Of a stretch of 64,000 nucleotides of DNA, positions 1 through 11,975 are shown in pieces; position 1 is the first letter of the stretch; each line of letters opens with the position of its first letter. The stretch lies in NCBI GenBank assembly GCA_903928015.1, contig CAIYPF010000034.1, forward strand, positions 1-64,000, given 5' to 3'. The translations under genes and the position numbers were made by a program. The notes beneath the pieces are model-generated. The model ran no database searches and had not been told where the DNA came from. It saw only the letters and a list, made by a program, of their open reading frames with translations. The stretch is from an uncultured Gammaproteobacteria bacterium (GTDB taxonomy: Bacteria > Pseudomonadota > Gammaproteobacteria > Pseudomonadales > UBA5518).

Positions 1-53
1 GCCCGCTCCTGCGGAAACCGGGGTAGGAGCGGGCCATGCCCGCGACCCTAACC
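1..53. repeat. REP-like palindromic element, copy 1 with inverted half-copy
   Basis: A 31-base unit at 23-53 recurs without mismatch at 72-102. Its core is a 6-bp stem (29-34 with 38-43) around the loop CAT. Bases 1-10 are the reverse complement of 25-34, so this copy is flanked by an inverted partner cut by the window edge, the paired layout typical of bacterial REP/BIME elements. The core resembles the GTAGGAGCGGGC-type REPs of pseudomonads and xanthomonads. The unit lies just beyond the 3' end of mutT, a usual place for such elements. Confidence 0.75.
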
Positions 54-71
54 AACGTGCAACAGAGCGCC

Positions 72-102
72 GTAGGAGCGGGCCATGCCCGCGACCCTAA
101 CC
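72..102. repeat. REP-like palindromic element, copy 2
   Basis: Second identical copy of the 31-base unit, spaced 49 bases from the first, with its stem at 78-83 and 87-92. Its right end overlaps the end of mutT: the mutT stop codon (TAG on the minus strand, 97-99) lies inside the repeat. It may also act as the 3' transcript boundary of the secA-argJ-mutT unit, but there is no U-tract. Confidence 0.75.
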
Positions 103-480
103 CGCTTTCAACAGGGCATGGATGATCGGGAGATTCGCCGCCGGAAAACACGCGGGATCCATCGACTCCGGCCGGAGCCAATCGATCGGCTGTCCGTCCT
201 GGTGTGCGGGCTCGCCTGTGTATCCGCGCACCGTCCAGACCTCGAGCCGCACATGGCGATCCGGGTAGCTGTGCTCGATGTCGATGAGCGGCTCGGCGTG
301 CGTCACGAGGATGGCGAGTTCCTCCGAGAGTTCGCGGCTCAGGGCTTCCTGCACGGTCTCGCCGGTGTGGATCTTTCCGCCAGGAAACTCCCAGAGCCCG
401 CCCTGGTGCAGGTGTGCATGACGACGGCTGACCAGAACCTCGCCCTGCGGGTTCAGTATCACGCCCACGGCCACGCGCAA
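97..480 (-). CDS. mutT: MutT-family Nudix hydrolase (8-oxo-dGTP diphosphatase)
   Basis: 127 residues. A Nudix box spans residues 35-57, with the pattern G-x5-E-x7-RELSEEL; the usual Gly near its end is Ala (EELAI). Family role: hydrolysis of 8-oxo-dGTP to the monophosphate, which prevents A:T to C:G transversions. It is the last gene after secA and argJ, the same order as in Pseudomonas, and follows the argJ stop at 504. The start given is a TTG at 480; the frame stays open upstream into argJ, so a start overlapping argJ is possible. The stop codon lies inside a REP-like repeat. A thiamine-phosphate synthase fusion seen in some relatives is absent. Confidence 0.85.
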   Translation of the reverse strand: MRVAVGVILNPQGEVLVSRRHAHLHQGGLWEFPGGKIHTGETVQEALSRELSEELAILVTHAEPLIDIEHSYPDRHVRLEVWTVRGYTGEPAHQDGQPIDWLRPESMDPACFPAANLPIIHALLKAG

Positions 481-503
481 CGTGGCGGGCGGAGCCGGCG
501 CGC

Positions 504-1730
504 TCAGCTGCGGTACTCCGCGTTGATGCGCACGTAATCGAGGGAAAGATCGGAGGTCCAGACGGTGGCAGCCGCATCGCCACGGCCAAGGGCGATAGCG
601 ATCGTGATCTCATCGGCTGACATGACGCGCTGCCCGGCCTCCTCGGTGTAGGCGGGATCACGGGCGCCATGGCTCGCGATGCGCACGCCGGAGATGGACA
701 CCTCGACCCCGGAGACGTCGAGATCCGCGACGCCTGCACGCCCTGCCGCCGCGAGGATGCGTCCCCAGTTCGGATCGCTGGCAAAAAGCGCGGTCTTCAC
801 CAGCGGGGACTCCGCTACGGCGTAGGCCACACGTTGGCATTCCTCCCGACTGCGGCCACCGCTCACTTCGACCGCCACAAACTTGGTGGCGCCTTCGGCA
901 TCACGGATGATCGCCTGCGCGAGTTCGATGAACAGCGAGCCCAGCGCTTCCTCGAAGATCGCAAGGCGGGAATCAGCGGGATCTGTCAGCTCGGCATGCG
1001 CGGCTTTGCCGGTGGCTGCAAGGATGCAGGCATCGTTGGTGGATGTATCACCGTCCACCGTGATGGCGTTGAAGCTGGCGTCGACTGCGCGCGCGAGCGC
1101 GGCGTCCAGCAGAGCCGGCGCGATCCGCGCGTCGGTGGCAACAAAGCAGAGCATCGTCGCCATGTCGGGCTTGATCATGCCGGCGCCCTTGGCGATGCCC
1201 GAGACCGTGACCGGCACGCCGTCCAGCACGATGCGCCGGCTCGCGCCCTTGGGGCGGGTGTCGGTGGTCATGATGCCTTCGGCGGCGATCTCCCAGCCCT
1301 TCTCATCGAGTGCTGCGAGAGCCTCGGGGAGACCTGCGACGAGCTTCTCGACCGGAAGCTGCTCGCCGATCACGCCCGTGGAAAAAGGCAGCACAGCCTC
1401 TGCTGGCACACCCGCTGCCTGACCCAGCGCGGCGCAGGATTCACGCGCCGCCCGCATACCCTGCTCACCGGTTCCGGCATTGGCATTGCCCGTGTTCACC
1501 AGCAGCAAGCGCGGTTCGCCGAGGGCGGCAGCGAGATGCTCTTTCGCTACCGTGACCGGCGCCGCGCAGAAAGCATTGCGCGTGAAACTGCCGGCCACCC
1601 GGGTGCCGGGAGCGAGTTCGAGCACCACGAGATCGCGACGCCCGGGTTTGCGGATGCCGGCTCTTGCCGTGCCGAGACGTACGCCCGCGACGGGTTCAAG
1701 CGGAAAACGTGAGGGGGCGCCAACGGCCAT
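504..1730 (-). CDS. argJ: bifunctional glutamate N-acetyltransferase / N-acetylornithine acetyltransferase
   Basis: 408 residues. ArgJ recycles acetyl groups in arginine synthesis by moving acetyl from N-acetylornithine to glutamate. The self-cleavage site is visible: GAGMIKPDMATML at residues 182-194 with the nucleophile Thr at 192, which becomes the N-terminus of the beta chain. The NTGNANAGTG motif lies at 79-88. The ATG at 1730 is chosen because AGGGAA sits 6 bases upstream; a longer frame to 1781 would overlap secA and adds nothing conserved. It begins 20 bases after the secA stop, so the two are probably cotranscribed. Confidence 0.95.
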   Translation of the reverse strand: MAVGAPSRFPLEPVAGVRLGTARAGIRKPGRRDLVVLELAPGTRVAGSFTRNAFCAAPVTVAKEHLAAALGEPRLLLVNTGNANAGTGEQGMRAARESCAALGQAAGVPAEAVLPFSTGVIGEQLPVEKLVAGLPEALAALDEKGWEIAAEGIMTTDTRPKGASRRIVLDGVPVTVSGIAKGAGMIKPDMATMLCFVATDARIAPALLDAALARAVDASFNAITVDGDTSTNDACILAATGKAAHAELTDPADSRLAIFEEALGSLFIELAQAIIRDAEGATKFVAVEVSGGRSREECQRVAYAVAESPLVKTALFASDPNWGRILAAAGRAGVADLDVSGVEVSISGVRIASHGARDPAYTEEAGQRVMSADEITIAIALGRGDAAATVWTSDLSLDYVRINAEYRS

Positions 1731-1750
1731 GATTCGTTCCCTGAGAAGGC

Positions 1751-4504
<2,754 letters not shown>

Positions 4505-4581
4505 GGGCTGCGGAGTTCCAGCGCGACCAACAGGCCGGGATATGGGGATAGGGGAGGCCCTTGTGGGGGCTACGCCAACGG

Positions 4582-4600
4582 GGCGGGATTATAACCCGCC
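4582..4600 (-). promoter_or_regulatory. candidate secA promoter -10 region within a small palindrome
   Basis: On the minus strand a perfect TATAAT occupies 4588-4593, about 85 bases before the secA start. It lies in an inverted repeat (GGCGGG at 4582-4587, CCCGCC at 4595-4600). No good -35 hexamer is found 16-18 bases upstream, so strength is uncertain. The dyad could instead act as a weak terminator for the upstream peptidase gene. Confidence 0.4.
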
Positions 4601-4643
4601 AAATCCGGGCCGGGCGGGCAGAAATGCCGCGTGAGCGCGAGCT

Positions 4644-5576
4644 TCAGCGAATGGCGCGCCGGGTGCCGATGTACTGGCGCGGGTCCACGAGTTGGCCGTT
4701 GGCCAGGACCTCGAGGTGCAGGTGCGAGCCGCTGGCGCGACCGGTGGCGCCGACCTTGGCGATCTTCTGGCCCTTCATGACCACCTGCCCCGGCTTCACG
4801 AGAATCTCGCTGTTGTGGGCGTAACGGCTGCGGTAACCGTCGCTGTGACGGATCTCGATCAGCCGTCCGTAGTCTTTGTCCCAACCCGCCCACGTGACCA
4901 CACCCGAGGCCACAGCCATCACGGGCGTACCGGTGCGGGCCGTGAAGTCGAGGCCCTTGTGGAAAGCCTGACGACCGGAGAACGGATCGGTGCGCCGGCC
5001 GAAGACCGAGGACACGTAACCACTCGCTACGGGCCAGCCATCGACGGCAACATCCAGAGCGAGGCTGCGGTTTACCAGCAGGCGCTCCATCACCTCGAGC
5101 TGTGTCTCGCGGTTCTCGATCTGGTTGGCGAGCCGGTCAAGGGCAAGACTGAACTCCGTGGGCGCGCTCTCGGTGGAGTTCTCCGAGGTATAGGGGCCAC
5201 CGAAGGCGGGCTCCTGGTCGAAATCGAACTCGCCGCCATCGAGCTTGGCGGCAGAGGCAAGTCTCTGGCCGACGGCCTCCATCCTGAGCAAGCGCGCCTG
5301 CAGTGCAGCAAGCCGCGACGCATAGGCCCTGCCTTCGCGGGCGCTGCTTTCCTTGAGCTCCGAGGTCTTGGCGTCAAGGGATTTCAGTTCTCCGCCCCAG
5401 GCACTGACGAGGTCGGAAGGGAGTTTGCCGATGTGCGTGATGGCCAGCCGATAGCCAACCACGCCCGCCAGCAACAGGCATCCCAGCAAGACCAGCGGAA
5501 CCGCCCACAGCACGGCCCGCGGCAGGGCCACGCTCCGGGGGGTATCAGGCTTGTCTCCGAGGACGATGAGGCGCAT
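4644..5576 (-). CDS. membrane-anchored M23 (LytM-type) metallopeptidase
   Basis: 310 residues. One membrane segment is predicted at about residues 22-42, followed by a charged, coiled-coil-like stretch (55-170) and an M23 domain (185-300). The zinc ligands are intact: His206 and Asp210 (FHKGLD) and the HLH motif at 285-287; His254 is the likely extra catalytic residue. It should therefore be an active peptidoglycan cross-link endopeptidase rather than an EnvC/NlpD-type activator with a dead site, and it would act in the periplasm. It sits between secA and ftsZ, where Pseudomonas also has an M23 gene. A promoter is predicted just upstream. Confidence 0.88.
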   Translation of the reverse strand: MRLIVLGDKPDTPRSVALPRAVLWAVPLVLLGCLLLAGVVGYRLAITHIGKLPSDLVSAWGGELKSLDAKTSELKESSAREGRAYASRLAALQARLLRMEAVGQRLASAAKLDGGEFDFDQEPAFGGPYTSENSTESAPTEFSLALDRLANQIENRETQLEVMERLLVNRSLALDVAVDGWPVASGYVSSVFGRRTDPFSGRQAFHKGLDFTARTGTPVMAVASGVVTWAGWDKDYGRLIEIRHSDGYRSRYAHNSEILVKPGQVVMKGQKIAKVGATGRASGSHLHLEVLANGQLVDPRQYIGTRRAIR

Positions 5577-5638
5577 GTCGTGGTTTTTTACCGACAGGTT
5601 TCCGATGAACGGATTGGGCTAAGCAAAGGATGGGCCGG

Positions 5639-5668
5639 ACTATGCCACAGGGCTTCCATAAGTGCCAA
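5639..5668 (-). promoter_or_regulatory. predicted promoter of the M23 peptidase gene
   Basis: Minus strand: -35 TTGGCA (5663-5668), 18-base spacer, -10 CATAGT (5639-5644), ending about 62 bases before the peptidase start. Five of six and four of six bases match the sigma-70 consensus. Confidence 0.5.
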
Positions 5669-5742
5669 CTCGTATCGTCGGGTTGTGGAGGGCGGGGGGA
5701 GCATGCCTAATTGCGCCCCGCGCCCACCGTGCCGAGACAGAC

Positions 5743-6222
5743 ATGAACACCCCCGAAGCTCCCCGCCCGCCCCTGCCGCCCTTCGACCTGGCCGGCGCCC
5801 TGCGCAAGGTGCGCGCCGCAGAGGATGCCTGGAACGGACGCGACCCGGAGCGCGTCGCGCTGGCGTACTCCCCCGACAGCAAATGGAGAAACCGCTCGGA
5901 GTTCCTCTCGGGCAGGGAGGCAATTGCCGCTTTTTTGCACCGGAAATGGGCGCGGGAACTGGATTACCGCCTCATCAAGGAGCTGTGGGCGTTCCGCGAA
6001 CACCGGATAGCAGTGCGTTTTGCCTACGAGTGGCACGACGCCTCGGGCGACTGGTTCCGCTCTTATGGCAACGAGAACTGGGAGTTCGACGAGAAGGGGT
6101 TCATGCGGCTGCGCGTGGCCAGCATCAACGACTTGCCGATAACGGCTGCAGAACGGCTGTTCCACTGGCCGTCGGGGCCGCGCCCGGAAGTGCATCCGGG
6201 GCTGTCGGAACTCGGCCTCTGA
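5743..6222 (+). CDS. DUF1348-like protein of the NTF2/SnoaL fold
   Basis: 159 residues from the ATG at 5743 (GAGACAG just upstream). It matches my memory of the DUF1348 family: [11 protein letters not shown], then [21 protein letters not shown], then [24 protein letters not shown]. This is an NTF2-like cone fold whose members bind or convert small ligands; no substrate is known for this group. No signal peptide or membrane segment is seen. It is the only plus-strand gene in this part of the window, stands alone, and faces ftsZ where lpxC is usually found, so it is likely a later insertion. The assignment rests on recognised motifs only. Confidence 0.8.
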   Translation: MNTPEAPRPPLPPFDLAGALRKVRAAEDAWNGRDPERVALAYSPDSKWRNRSEFLSGREAIAAFLHRKWARELDYRLIKELWAFREHRIAVRFAYEWHDASGDWFRSYGNENWEFDEKGFMRLRVASINDLPITAAERLFHWPSGPRPEVHPGLSELGL

Positions 6223-6235
6223 ATCCGCGACAGGC

Positions 6236-6285
6236 CAGCCCGCGCGAGACGCGTGTCCCGCGCGGGCTGCCGGTTCGATTACCGG
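6236..6285. terminator. convergent hairpin terminator between the DUF1348 gene and ftsZ
   Basis: A perfect 11-bp stem (CAGCCCGCGCG at 6236-6246 with 6259-6269) around a 12-base loop is followed by a second small hairpin (CCGGT 6270-6274, ACCGG 6281-6285). The stems lie between the two convergent stop codons and could stop transcription from both sides. Neither strand has a proper U-run, so termination may be inefficient or factor-assisted. Confidence 0.55.
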
Positions 6286-6286
6286 C

Positions 6287-7474
6287 TCAGTCAGCCTGAC
6301 GGCGCAGGAAAGCAGGGATCTCGAAATCCGTCTCGGTGCTGCCGTACATACCTTCCGCGCCTACCGCCATCTGCGCTGCACGGGGCGGAACGGGTACGTC
6401 GCGGCGAGTGGCACCGGGCGTACGACGGATCGCGGGCGAATCGAAGTCCTTGTAGTTCGGCTGCGCTGCCGCAAGGGAGGCGCCACGCACCAGGGTGGGC
6501 ACGGCCGCTTCGCGGCGCAGCTCGCCAAGACCCGTGGCCACGACAGTGACCTTGATCTCGTCGCCCATGGCCGGGTCGATCGCGGTGCCGACCACCACAG
6601 TGGCGTTGTCCGCAGCGAACTCGTGAACGGTTTCACCCACTTCCGAGAACTCGCCGAGCGAGAGGCCGGGACCGGCGGTGATGTTGACGAGGATGCCGCG
6701 CGCGCCCTGCAGGTTGATGTCTTCGAGCAGCGGACTGCGGATGGCGGCCTCGGCGGCCTCGCGGGCACGGTTCTCACCGCGGGCGCTGCCGGTGCCCATC
6801 ATCGCCATGCCCATCTCCGACATGACGGTGCGTACGTCGGCGAAGTCGACGTTGATGGTGCCGGGACGGATGATCAGATCCGCGATGCCCTGGACCGCGC
6901 CGAGCAGCACATCGTTCGCTGCCTGGAATGCGTCGAGGAGGCTGGTGTTCTTGCCCAGTACCGCCAGCAGTTTCTCGTTGGGGATGGTGATCAGGGAGTC
7001 GACGTGATGCTGCAGCTCGCCGAGCCCCTCATCGGCGACCGCCGAGCGCTTCTTGCCCTCGAAGCGGAAGGGGCGGGTCACGACGGCAACCGTGAGGATG
7101 CCGAGCTCGCGCGCCACCTCTGCCACGACAGGTGCGGCCCCCGTGCCCGTGCCACCACCCATGCCTGCGGTGATGAACACCATGTCGGCACCGGCCAGCA
7201 CCTCGGCAATGCGCGCCTTGTCCTCGAGCGCGGCTTGACGGCCCACCTCGGGATTGGCACCTGCACCAAGGCCCTTGGTGATGCCCGCGCCGAGCTGCAG
7301 CACGGTGCGAGAAGGAATGTCGGACAGGGCCTGGGCATCGGTGTTGGCGCAGATGAAATCCACGCCCTCCACGCCGGCTTCGATCATGCGGCGCACGGCG
7401 TTGCCGCCGCCACCGCCGACTCCCACCACCTTGATGACTGCGCTCTGCGGTACGTTGTCCACGAGTTCGAACAT
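6287..7474 (-). CDS. ftsZ: cell division GTPase FtsZ
   Basis: 395 residues. FtsZ polymerises into the Z ring that recruits the divisome. The tubulin signature GGGTGTG is at residues 106-112, and the T7 synergy-loop region carries NVDFADVRTVM. After a variable linker the protein ends in EIPAFLRRQAD, the conserved tail that binds FtsA and ZipA. The ATG at 7474 has a purine-rich GGGGGGAT upstream. It is the last gene of the dcw run, 41 bases after ftsA. The frame is open far upstream through ftsA sequence, but that stretch is antisense-like noise and is not part of the protein. Confidence 0.98.
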   Translation of the reverse strand: MFELVDNVPQSAVIKVVGVGGGGGNAVRRMIEAGVEGVDFICANTDAQALSDIPSRTVLQLGAGITKGLGAGANPEVGRQAALEDKARIAEVLAGADMVFITAGMGGGTGTGAAPVVAEVARELGILTVAVVTRPFRFEGKKRSAVADEGLGELQHHVDSLITIPNEKLLAVLGKNTSLLDAFQAANDVLLGAVQGIADLIIRPGTINVDFADVRTVMSEMGMAMMGTGSARGENRAREAAEAAIRSPLLEDINLQGARGILVNITAGPGLSLGEFSEVGETVHEFAADNATVVVGTAIDPAMGDEIKVTVVATGLGELRREAAVPTLVRGASLAAAQPNYKDFDSPAIRRTPGATRRDVPVPPRAAQMAVGAEGMYGSTETDFEIPAFLRRQAD

Positions 7475-7515
7475 GCTAGATCCCCCCATAGAGGTTTGAT
7501 TGACGAAAATGAAAC

Positions 7516-8742
7516 TCAAAGATTTCCCTGCATCCACTGCTTCAACTTCCTGAGAAGGCCGCGGCTTCCACCGTCCCTCTCGACACCGGCGCCCTGCTGC
7601 TTCTGGCCGAAGAGCAGCAGGCCGACGGCCGTCGCGTAAATCGGGTTCTTGACGATATCGAGCATTCCCTGCACACCGGCGGGCACGCCGAGGCGCACCG
7701 GCATGTGGAAGATTTCCTCGGCGAGCTCGACTGCGCCTTCCATCCGCGAAGTGCCGCCAGTGAGCACGATGCCCGCGCCCAGCGATTCCTCGAATCCACT
7801 CCTGCGGATCTCTGCCTGCACCAGCGTGAAGAGCTCGTCGTAGCGCGGCTCGACCACTTCGGCGAGCGCCTGGCGCGAGAGCTCGCGCGAGCTTCTCTCG
7901 CCCACGCCGGGCACCCGGATGGTCTGGTCCGCGCCGGCGAGCTGGGCGAGCGCGCAGGCGTACTTGATCTTGATTTCCTCGGCGTATTGCGTGGGAGTGC
8001 GCAATGCCATGGCTATGTCGTTGGTGACCTGGTCGCCGGCGATGGGAATCACGCCGGTGTGGCGGATCGCGCCCTCGGTGAAGATGGCGATGTCGGTTGT
8101 GCCGCCGCCGATATCGACGATGCACACGCCGAGCTCGCGCTCGTCGTCGGTGAGTACGGAGTAACTCGAGGCGAGTTGCTCGAGGATGATGTCGTCAACG
8201 TCGAGCCCGCAGCGGCGGATGCACTTCTCGATGTTCTGCGCCGCGTTCACCGCGCAGGTGACGAGGTGCACTTTCGCCTCGAGGCGGACGCCCGACATCC
8301 CGAGCGGCTCCTTGATCCCTTCCTGGCTGTCGATCACGTACTCCTGCGGCAGGATATGCAGGATTTTCTGGTCGGCGGGAATGGCCACCGCGCGGGCCGC
8401 GTCGATCACGCGCTCGAGGTCGTGCTGGAAAACCTCGCGGTCGCGGATGGCCACGATGCCGTGGGAATTCAGGCTGCGGATGTGGCTGCCGGCGATGCCC
8501 GCGTACACCGAATACACCTGGCAGCCGGCCATGCGTTCGGCCTCCTCGACCGCGCGCTGTATCGACTGCACCGTCGACTCGATGTCCACGACCATGCCTT
8601 TCTTCAGCCCGCGCGAGGGATGGGAGCCGAGCCCCACCACCTTGAGCTCGCCGTCCGCACCGGCCTCGCCGACGATCGCCACCACCTTGGATGTTCCGAT
8701 GTCGAGACCGACGATGAATTTTCCGCTAGCCATGCCTGCCAT
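7516..8742 (-). CDS. ftsA: cell division protein FtsA (actin-like Z-ring tether)
   Basis: 408 residues. FtsA is an actin-fold ATPase that attaches FtsZ filaments to the inner membrane. The N-terminal phosphate-1 motif reads VGLDIGTSKV, and a second nucleotide motif [10 protein letters not shown] is present. The C-terminus ends in a basic amphipathic helix (LRKLKQWMQGNL), the usual membrane-targeting sequence. The ATG at 8742 has AGAGAGG seven bases upstream; a GTG at 8745 and an ATG at 8733 are alternatives. It overlaps the ftsQ stop by a few bases only if the earlier starts are used. Confidence 0.96.
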   Translation of the reverse strand: MAGMASGKFIVGLDIGTSKVVAIVGEAGADGELKVVGLGSHPSRGLKKGMVVDIESTVQSIQRAVEEAERMAGCQVYSVYAGIAGSHIRSLNSHGIVAIRDREVFQHDLERVIDAARAVAIPADQKILHILPQEYVIDSQEGIKEPLGMSGVRLEAKVHLVTCAVNAAQNIEKCIRRCGLDVDDIILEQLASSYSVLTDDERELGVCIVDIGGGTTDIAIFTEGAIRHTGVIPIAGDQVTNDIAMALRTPTQYAEEIKIKYACALAQLAGADQTIRVPGVGERSSRELSRQALAEVVEPRYDELFTLVQAEIRRSGFEESLGAGIVLTGGTSRMEGAVELAEEIFHMPVRLGVPAGVQGMLDIVKNPIYATAVGLLLFGQKQQGAGVERDGGSRGLLRKLKQWMQGNL

Positions 8743-8746
8743 CACC

Positions 8747-9589
8747 CTACCTCTCTGCGGGACGCGCGGCCGTTGCCGCCGCGGGCGCGGGCGCGGCGGC
8801 CGGCACTGCGCCGCGCCACGCCACGGACACGCCGTTGCTGTATCTCATGTCAATGCGTGCCACGCGCTCGCGCTCGTCGGCCCACTGCTGCTCCAGGAGC
8901 CGCGCGAGCAGGCGCAGTTTCTTGTCCACGTCGCGGCGCCCGAACAGCACCTCGATCCCGTTCGACAAGGTCATGCGGCATGCGTGTTTTCCGTCGAGCA
9001 CCAGCGAGGAGATGCGCAGACCGGTCGGCTCGAGAATCTCGGTGAAGGTGTCGAATGACGAGAGCAGCTTCGCCTCGCTGCCAGGCGGCCCGTAGACCAT
9101 CGGAATCTCGACGCCGGGCAGGGGCGCTTCCGGGCGGAACACCTCTGCGTAGGGGTTCAGGTAGCCGTCCGTGCCGAAGCGCAGCACAGGCACCTGCTCG
9201 GTGATGTAGACCAGCAAGCGGTCGGGCCATGCGCGGCGAACCGTCACATCGTGCACCAGCGGCAGACGCCGCAGCTCTTCCTGGATCTGCGCGAGGTTCA
9301 CCATGAAAAAGCCGGTGCCGAGGTGCGGCAGCATGCTCGCCTCGATGCGCGCACGGTCGATGAAGCGGAAGTCACCGTTCACGCTGACCTGGCGGATCGG
9401 TACGTTGGTGACTTCGCCAAAGGCGGTGAATCCCATCTCGGCCACGGCCGCCAGGAGCACTGCGAAGAGAGCTGGCACCAGCCAGCGCTGCCCGGGGAAG
9501 CCGCGCGCGCTTTTCTCGCCTGCGCGCGCGGCGCCGCGACGGCTGCGCGTCGCGACGGCGGGAGCACGCAATTGCAGCGGCGCGTTCAT
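8747..9589 (-). CDS. ftsQ: cell division protein FtsQ (POTRA-domain divisome protein)
   Basis: 280 residues. The cytoplasmic N-terminus is basic and Ala/Arg-rich, one membrane helix lies at about residues 35-57 (LVPALFAVLLAAVAEMGF), a POTRA domain follows (VSVNGDFRFIDRARIEASM) and then the beta domain. FtsQ links FtsA/FtsZ to FtsB, FtsL and the septal synthase. The start overlaps the ddl stop by four bases (ATGA), so the two are probably translationally coupled. The C-terminus is an Ala/Pro-rich tail. Confidence 0.94.
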   Translation of the reverse strand: MNAPLQLRAPAVATRSRRGAARAGEKSARGFPGQRWLVPALFAVLLAAVAEMGFTAFGEVTNVPIRQVSVNGDFRFIDRARIEASMLPHLGTGFFMVNLAQIQEELRRLPLVHDVTVRRAWPDRLLVYITEQVPVLRFGTDGYLNPYAEVFRPEAPLPGVEIPMVYGPPGSEAKLLSSFDTFTEILEPTGLRISSLVLDGKHACRMTLSNGIEVLFGRRDVDKKLRLLARLLEQQWADERERVARIDMRYSNGVSVAWRGAVPAAAPAPAAATAARPAER

Positions 9590-10536
9590 GCAGGCGTCCC
9601 CTGCAGGCTTGCGTTCAGGATCCGCACTACCAGGTTCTCGAAATCGATCCCGACCGCAGCCGCAGCCATGGGCACCAGACTGTGGCTGGTCATGCCGGGC
9701 GAGGTGTTCACCTCGAGCACCAGGAACTTGCCCGTCTGTGCATCCCGCATCAGATCGACGCGACCCCATCCACGGCAGCCGAGGCTCTCGAAGGCGCGCA
9801 GGGAGATGCTGCGGATTTCCTGCTCCGCATCCGCGTCCAGCCCTGAGGGGCAGAGATAGCGGGTGGTGTCAGCGCGGTACTTCGCCTCGTAGTCGTAGAA
9901 GGTGCGCGGCGTCTCGAGGCAGATCGACGGCAGCACCTCGCCATCGACGATGGCAACCGTGTACTCGGGTCCGATGATCCGTTGCTCGACGAGCACGCAG
10001 TCGTCATAGGAGGCCGCGAGCTCCACGGCGGCTACGAGCGCGGCGGCGTCATCGACCGGCGTGACGCCGATGCTCGAACCCTCGCTCGCCGGCTTCACGA
10101 TCAGCGCCTTGCCCAGCCGGGCGCTCAATGAATCCCACGAGACGCGCCCGGGCTCGGCGACCTCGAAGATCGGCGTGGGAATACCCTCTGCCTGCCAGAA
10201 CCGCTTGCAGCGGAGCTTGTCCATGGCAAGCGCGCAGGCGAGCACGCCGCTGCCGGTGTGGCTTATGCCGAGTGTGGAGAGCGCGCCCTGGAGAGTGCCG
10301 TCCTCGCCGATGCCGCCGTGCAGCGAGATGAACGCGTGACGTACACCGGCGGCGATCAGCTGCGGCAGCACATCGGACTTCGCGTCCATGGCGAGCACAC
10401 CGGGCAACCTGCGTGCGAGCGCCGCGTGCACGGCAGTGCCGCTATCGAGTGAAACCTCACGTTCGGCCGACGAGCCGCCCAGCAGCACAGCTACGGGCCC
10501 CAGGATGCGCGCGGTATCGAGCGCGTAGTGCCTCAT
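9586..10536 (-). CDS. ddl: D-alanine--D-alanine ligase
   Basis: 316 residues, a DdlB-type ATP-grasp enzyme. It joins two D-Ala molecules for addition by MurF. Visible motifs are [16 protein letters not shown] near the N-terminus (substrate loop Ser-Glu), [13 protein letters not shown], the ATP-grasp lysine region [15 protein letters not shown], and the metal site [18 protein letters not shown]. It overlaps murC by four bases at its start and ftsQ by four bases at its end. murB, which lies between murC and ddl in some relatives, is absent here. Confidence 0.96.
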   Translation of the reverse strand: MRHYALDTARILGPVAVLLGGSSAEREVSLDSGTAVHAALARRLPGVLAMDAKSDVLPQLIAAGVRHAFISLHGGIGEDGTLQGALSTLGISHTGSGVLACALAMDKLRCKRFWQAEGIPTPIFEVAEPGRVSWDSLSARLGKALIVKPASEGSSIGVTPVDDAAALVAAVELAASYDDCVLVEQRIIGPEYTVAIVDGEVLPSICLETPRTFYDYEAKYRADTTRYLCPSGLDADAEQEIRSISLRAFESLGCRGWGRVDLMRDAQTGKFLVLEVNTSPGMTSHSLVPMAAAAVGIDFENLVVRILNASLQGTPA

Positions 10537-11975
10537 GCAGTACCTCCGTGCGTGCGCGCCCAGCCAAGCATCGCCGGCACAACCTTGCCCACGCTGCCGG
10601 CGCCCTGCACCAGCAGGAAATCGCCCGGACGCAGCAGGCCTGACAGCTCATCGGTCACATCCGCGGGGTCGGGCACGAACACCGGATCCAGGCGCCCTCG
10701 CTGGCGGATGCTGCGGCAGAGGCTCCGCGAGTCGGCGCCGGGAATCGGATCCTCTCCGGCGGAATAGACCTCGAGCAGCAGCAGTGCATCGACTTGCGAG
10801 AGCACGCGGGCGAAATCCTCGTAGAGTTCCTGGGTGCGCGTGTAACGGTGCGGCTGATAGACCATCACCAGCCTGCGCCCGGGCCAGCCCGCGCGTACCG
10901 CCGCCAGATTCGCGGCCACCTCCGTGGGGTGGTGTCCGTAGTCGTCGACCAGAAGCACGCTGCCGCCACCGGGCAACGGCAGTTCGCCGTGCATCTCGAA
11001 CCTGCGACCCACGCCCTGGAACGCAGCGAGACCACGCACGATCGCTTCGTCGGGGATGTCTTCGTCGGTGGCGACGGCAACTGCTGCCGTGGCGTTCAGT
11101 GCGTAGTGGGCGCCGGGCAGCGCGAGCGACAGCTCGAGCGCGGACTTGCCGGCGGGCCGCTCGACACGGAAATGCGAGCGGGCGCCCTCCTGGCGGAAAT
11201 CGCTCATGCGGAAGTCTGCGTCCGCGGAACGACCATAGGTGATCACCTGCCGCGTGACCTGCGGGATGATCGAGGCGACCGCGGGGTCATCGATGCAGAG
11301 TACGCCAAGCCCGTAGAACGGCAGGTTGTGCAGGAATTCGACGAAGGTGCGCTTCAGGCGCTCGAAATCACCGCCATACGTGGCCATGTGGTCGGCATCG
11401 ATATTTGTGACCACTGCCACCATGGGTTGCAGGTGGAGGAAGGAGGCGTCGCTCTCGTCTGCTTCGGCGATCAGGTAACGGCTCACTCCAAGGCGGGCAT
11501 TGGCCTGCGCGCTGTTCAGCCGACCGCCGATCACGAAAGTCGGGTCGAGTCCTGCTTCCGCAAAAATCGACGCGATGATGCTGGTGGTGGTGGTCTTGCC
11601 GTGCGTGCCTGCCACAGCGATGCCGTGGCGGTACCGCATGAGCTCGGCGAGCATTTCGGCGCGCGGCACGATCGGAATGCGCTGCGCGCGGGCCGCGACG
11701 ATCTCGACGTTGTCTTCGCGCACCGCGCTCGAACTCACCACCACGTCGGCGCCGGCAACGTGCGAGGCTGCATGGCCCACGTGCGCCTCGACGCCTGCAT
11801 CACGCAGACGGGCGAGCGTAGGTGAATTGCTGGCGTCCGAGCCGGACACACGATAGCCCTGGTTGCAGAGCACTTCGGCGATGCCACACATGCCAGCGCC
11901 GCCGATGCCGACGAAATGGATCCTGGAAATGCGGCGCATGCCCGGCACACCGGCGTGCGTGGCGTGGGGATTCAT
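10533..11975 (-). CDS. murC: UDP-N-acetylmuramate--L-alanine ligase
   Basis: 480 residues. MurC adds L-Ala to UDP-MurNAc, the first step of the peptide stem. The N-terminal Rossmann motif is [13 protein letters not shown] (21-33), and the ATP loop GTHGKTTTT is at 123-131, followed by the central Mur-ligase domain ([12 protein letters not shown]) and the C-terminal domain ([11 protein letters not shown]). The ATG at 11975 overlaps the murG stop by four bases; Met13 is a possible internal start. Confidence 0.97.
   Translation of the reverse strand: MNPHATHAGVPGMRRISRIHFVGIGGAGMCGIAEVLCNQGYRVSGSDASNSPTLARLRDAGVEAHVGHAASHVAGADVVVSSSAVREDNVEIVAARAQRIPIVPRAEMLAELMRYRHGIAVAGTHGKTTTTSIIASIFAEAGLDPTFVIGGRLNSAQANARLGVSRYLIAEADESDASFLHLQPMVAVVTNIDADHMATYGGDFERLKRTFVEFLHNLPFYGLGVLCIDDPAVASIIPQVTRQVITYGRSADADFRMSDFRQEGARSHFRVERPAGKSALELSLALPGAHYALNATAAVAVATDEDIPDEAIVRGLAAFQGVGRRFEMHGELPLPGGGSVLLVDDYGHHPTEVAANLAAVRAGWPGRRLVMVYQPHRYTRTQELYEDFARVLSQVDALLLLEVYSAGEDPIPGADSRSLCRSIRQRGRLDPVFVPDPADVTDELSGLLRPGDFLLVQGAGSVGKVVPAMLGWARTHGGTA

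Noticed and set aside
7475-8125. Upstream in-frame extension of ftsZ into ftsA, as if an ftsA-ftsZ fusion
   Set aside because: The extension is out of the ftsA frame, Arg/Gly-rich and not conserved. FtsZ has a proper ATG with ribosome-binding site at 7474.
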